The notes below the pieces were generated by a model that was given only the letters and a program-made list of their open reading frames with translations, ran no database searches and had not been told where the DNA came from. Below, piece by piece: positions 5,705 through 7,641 of a stretch of DNA of 7,641 nucleotides; positions within the stretch are counted from its first letter, which is position 1, and each line of letters opens with the position of its first letter. Source of the DNA: Lachnospiraceae bacterium UBA3332 (GTDB lineage Bacteria > Bacillota > Clostridia > Lachnospirales > Lachnospiraceae); NCBI GenBank assembly GCA_002361095.1, contig DERU01000273.1, positions 1-7,641 on the forward strand. The letters run 5' to 3'. The position numbers and the translations under genes are program-made.

Positions 5705-7410
5705 CAACACGGCTGCGCCGGGTCTTTAAAGACCTGGCATTTAAAAAAAAGCTTATCGGAATCTGTCTGATTGTCAGCCTGATCCCCATGGGCATTCTGG
5801 GTATCTTCTTTTACCGCCAGATGCGCGCCATGCTGACGGAGCGCACCCATACCGCCCTTTACGAAACGCTGCGCCAGGAAGCCGACCATATCGACGGTAA
5901 ACTGGAGTCTTATCTTGCCATCATGGATTTCATTGCCGCAAGCGAATCCGTGGAGATTGCCCTGACAAAGGATTATACCAGAAACTATGACATGTATCTG
6001 GTCTACCGGGACACGGTCGATCCCCTTTTGGAGACCATGCGCATCCTGTATCCGGGCCTAATCCGCATCACGTTTTACAGCAACGCCCAAATCCATCCCC
6101 ACGGCACCTCCCTGCGCCCCCTTACGGAAGCCTTCGACAGTCCGTGGTATGAAAAAACCCTCTCCTCTGCGGAACCGCAGTTCACCTTTCTGGAAGACCA
6201 AAAAACCCTTGCCATCACCAGGCAGGTCTATGTATCCGGCACAAAATATGTCAATCTTCTGGCGGCCTTTGTGGATGTGCAGAGCATTCTGGGCGCCGTC
6301 CATACCGCTTTCGAGGATGATTTCGGCTTCCTGATGCTGGACCGGCAAGACCGTCCCGTCTACCAGTGCACCCATTTGCACGGCGACAGGCAGAACCCCG
6401 CTTTGTCGGCCGAACAGCTTCTTTCCCAAAATCCCCCCAAAGATTACGTGGTGCAGACCCAGGCCCTGCGCACCGCCGGCTGGACGGCCGTCCTATACCG
6501 CCCGGTTTTGGAAATACGCGCCGCGACGGCAAAGCTTGTATGCACCACGCTGCTGCTTGTCCTTTTCAGCAGCCTCCTCGTCTTCTTTTTCGGCGCAAAG
6601 CTGTCCGCACTGGTCGTCCTGCCCCTCACCACCCTTGCGGAAAATATGCGCGATATCGAAAACGGCAATTACCCGGCTCCCATGGAATCGGACCGCCGCG
6701 ACGAAATCGGCCGGTTAATCTGCGCTTTTGACGCCATGGCCAGACAGCAAAACCATCTGGTCAACGAAGTCTTATACGCCAAAATCGCGTACCAAAAATA
6801 CGAACTCCGCATCCTGCAGTCCCAGATCAACCCGCACTTTTTGTACAATTCCCTGTCCCTGATCAGCAGCAGGGCCATCCGCAGCGGGCAAAAAGACATC
6901 CATCAGGTCGCGCAGCTTCTCTCCACCTTTTACCGCACCATGCTCAACAGCGGCAAAACCACCGTCACCATCTCCGAGGAATTGGACAACGTAAAATCCT
7001 ATATTTCCATCCAGCAGATTATGCATTCCGACTCCTTTGAAACGGTTTACGAGGTGGATTCCACCCTCCTAGAATGTAAAATTCCCAACATGCTTCTGCA
7101 GCCGCTGGCAGAAAACGCAATCCTCCACGGCCTTGACAACAAAGAAACGCCGGGTATCGGCATCCTGACCGTCACCTGCTTTGCCCAGGGGGACGACATC
7201 CTTTTTAAGGTGATGGACAACGGCAGCGGCATGACAAAAGAACAGTGCCAAAACATTATCCGGACCGACAGCCGGGGATACGGTGTGAAAAACGTCCACC
7301 AGCGGGTACAGCTTTACTATGGAAAGTCCTATGGCATTTCCTTCCACAGCATTCCGGGCCGGGGATGCTGCGCCCTGTTAAGGATCGGCAAGACTTGTGA
7401 ACTGTGCTAA
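5701..7410 (+). CDS. Membrane sensor histidine kinase, YesM-like (His_kinase/HATPase_c, HAMP)
   Basis: Sensor kinase that would phosphorylate the AraC-type regulator encoded just upstream. The 569 aa protein begins with a basic cytoplasmic tail, a first membrane helix (about 18-38), an extracytoplasmic sensing domain (about 39-277, probably Cache-like by size and position), a second membrane helix (about 279-298), and a HAMP linker (about 299-352). The kinase core is of the LytS/YesM class: QSQINPHFLYNSL with phosphoacceptor H379, ATP-binding Asn472 in LAENAILHG, MDNGSGM (D506, G508, G510) and a glycine loop at GYGVKNVHQR (526-535). The ATG overlaps the regulator's TGA as ATGA, and GGAGGA (5689-5694) lies 6 bases upstream inside the regulator gene, so translation is probably coupled. 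All motifs look intact. The ligand is unknown; family members often sense carbohydrates or other solutes. Confidence 0.94.
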   Translation: MTTRLRRVFKDLAFKKKLIGICLIVSLIPMGILGIFFYRQMRAMLTERTHTALYETLRQEADHIDGKLESYLAIMDFIAASESVEIALTKDYTRNYDMYLVYRDTVDPLLETMRILYPGLIRITFYSNAQIHPHGTSLRPLTEAFDSPWYEKTLSSAEPQFTFLEDQKTLAITRQVYVSGTKYVNLLAAFVDVQSILGAVHTAFEDDFGFLMLDRQDRPVYQCTHLHGDRQNPALSAEQLLSQNPPKDYVVQTQALRTAGWTAVLYRPVLEIRAATAKLVCTTLLLVLFSSLLVFFFGAKLSALVVLPLTTLAENMRDIENGNYPAPMESDRRDEIGRLICAFDAMARQQNHLVNEVLYAKIAYQKYELRILQSQINPHFLYNSLSLISSRAIRSGQKDIHQVAQLLSTFYRTMLNSGKTTVTISEELDNVKSYISIQQIMHSDSFETVYEVDSTLLECKIPNMLLQPLAENAILHGLDNKETPGIGILTVTCFAQGDDILFKVMDNGSGMTKEQCQNIIRTDSRGYGVKNVHQRVQLYYGKSYGISFHSIPGRGCCALLRIGKTCELC

Positions 7411-7558
7411 ACCGTGCTCAAAAAGTGCCCTAAAACTGTAGAATGTGGCACATACAAGTAATTTGTTTTATATACAAATAGCAAAAAACCTTCTAAAATT
7501 AAGGTATCACATTGGTCGATATATACAAAACCGTACGGGAACAATGGATAAGAGAAAC

Positions 7559-7574
7559 GCCCGCCCACGCGGGC
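7559..7574. repeat. GC-rich hairpin, 6-bp stem
   Basis: GCCCGC (7559-7564) pairs with GCGGGC (7569-7574) around a CCAC tetraloop. No T-run follows on the plus strand (AGAAATGG), so it is not a canonical terminator in that direction; on the minus strand it is followed by GTTTCTCTT, which is only mildly T-rich. It could be a structured leader element of a downstream gene, a weak minus-strand terminator, or part of the adjacent repeat element. Confidence 0.5.
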
Positions 7575-7587
7575 AGAAATGGAGTAT

Positions 7588-7611
7588 GATTGAAAATTAA
7601 AATTTTCAATC
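7588..7611. repeat. Perfect 11-bp inverted repeat with 2-base spacer
   Basis: GATTGAAAATT (7588-7598) and AATTTTCAATC (7601-7611) are perfect inverted arms separated by AA. It directly follows the GC hairpin and precedes a GC-rich run (CGCGAGG, then TGTGTCTGCGCG) that reaches the window end. It might be a regulatory palindrome for a downstream gene or the boundary of a small intergenic repeat element; the sequence does not decide. Confidence 0.6.
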
Positions 7612-7641
7612 GCGAGGTTTGTGTCTGCGCGTTGCTTGCCA

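Larger units (their letters stand above)
7411..7641. other. AT-rich intergenic tail with structured repeats
   Basis: No gene is supported between the kinase stop and the window end. The stretch contains a TATATACAAA direct repeat (7469-7478 and 7520-7529), a weak promoter-like pair TATACA (7471-7476), 17 bases, TAAAAT (7494-7499), a GC-rich hairpin (7559-7574) and an inverted repeat (7588-7611). I see no convincing intrinsic terminator right after the kinase gene: the only nearby pairing, GTGCC (7425-7429) with GGCAC (7447-7451), has a 17-base loop and no T-run. Transcription may continue into a gene beyond the window. Confidence 0.5.

Noticed and set aside
7425..7451. GTGCC/GGCAC pairing as a terminator after the sensor kinase
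   Set aside because: Five base pairs with a 17-base loop and no following T-run is too weak for an intrinsic terminator.
1..7641. CRISPR array, tRNA or rRNA genes, insertion sequence or prophage signatures
   Set aside because: No regularly spaced direct repeats, no tRNA- or rRNA-like segments and no transposase or integrase coding seen on either strand.

Overview
The window looks like chromosomal DNA of an endospore-forming member of the Clostridia, most likely Lachnospiraceae or a close relative. The evidence is a near-canonical stage V sporulation regulator (SpoVT), a YesN/YesM-type two-component pair, a cytoplasmic PAS hybrid kinase of a style common in that family, purine-rich ribosome binding sites, and a TTG start with a strong Shine-Dalgarno. 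Species assignment is inference; base composition was judged by eye as moderately GC-rich.

Layout: (1) 1-168, no supported gene. (2) A plus-strand unit with an extended -10 sigma-A-like promoter (169-197), a soluble PAS-PAS-HisKA-HATPase-REC hybrid histidine kinase (241-2361), and, 27 bases further on, a guanine deaminase (2389-3684). A strong hairpin terminator (3717-3751) closes the unit. (3) A convergent minus-strand spoVT (3759-4304), ending about 10 bases from that terminator, with a sigma-G-like promoter candidate upstream. (4) A divergent plus-strand operon, driven by a TATAAT promoter (4465-4493), encoding an AraC-type response regulator (4526-5704). Its stop overlaps the start (ATGA) of its membrane sensor kinase (5701-7410). 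(5) A 231-base AT-rich tail without a gene, containing a direct repeat, a GC hairpin, an 11-bp-arm inverted repeat and what may be a repeat element cut by the window edge.

Function: the first unit couples a diffusible cytoplasmic sensor, with no visible DNA-binding output or Hpt domain, to guanine to xanthine conversion, suggesting a purine- or nutrient-linked signalling module (inference). The second unit is a standard membrane sensor / AraC regulator pair of the kind that usually controls a nearby carbohydrate or solute transporter; no such target lies inside this window. SpoVT would act in the forespore on late sporulation and germination genes.

I see no clear undescribed system. The most informative observations are the revised kinase start, the kinase-guaD linkage, the spoVT promoter with an overlapping inverted repeat, and the structured 3' tail.
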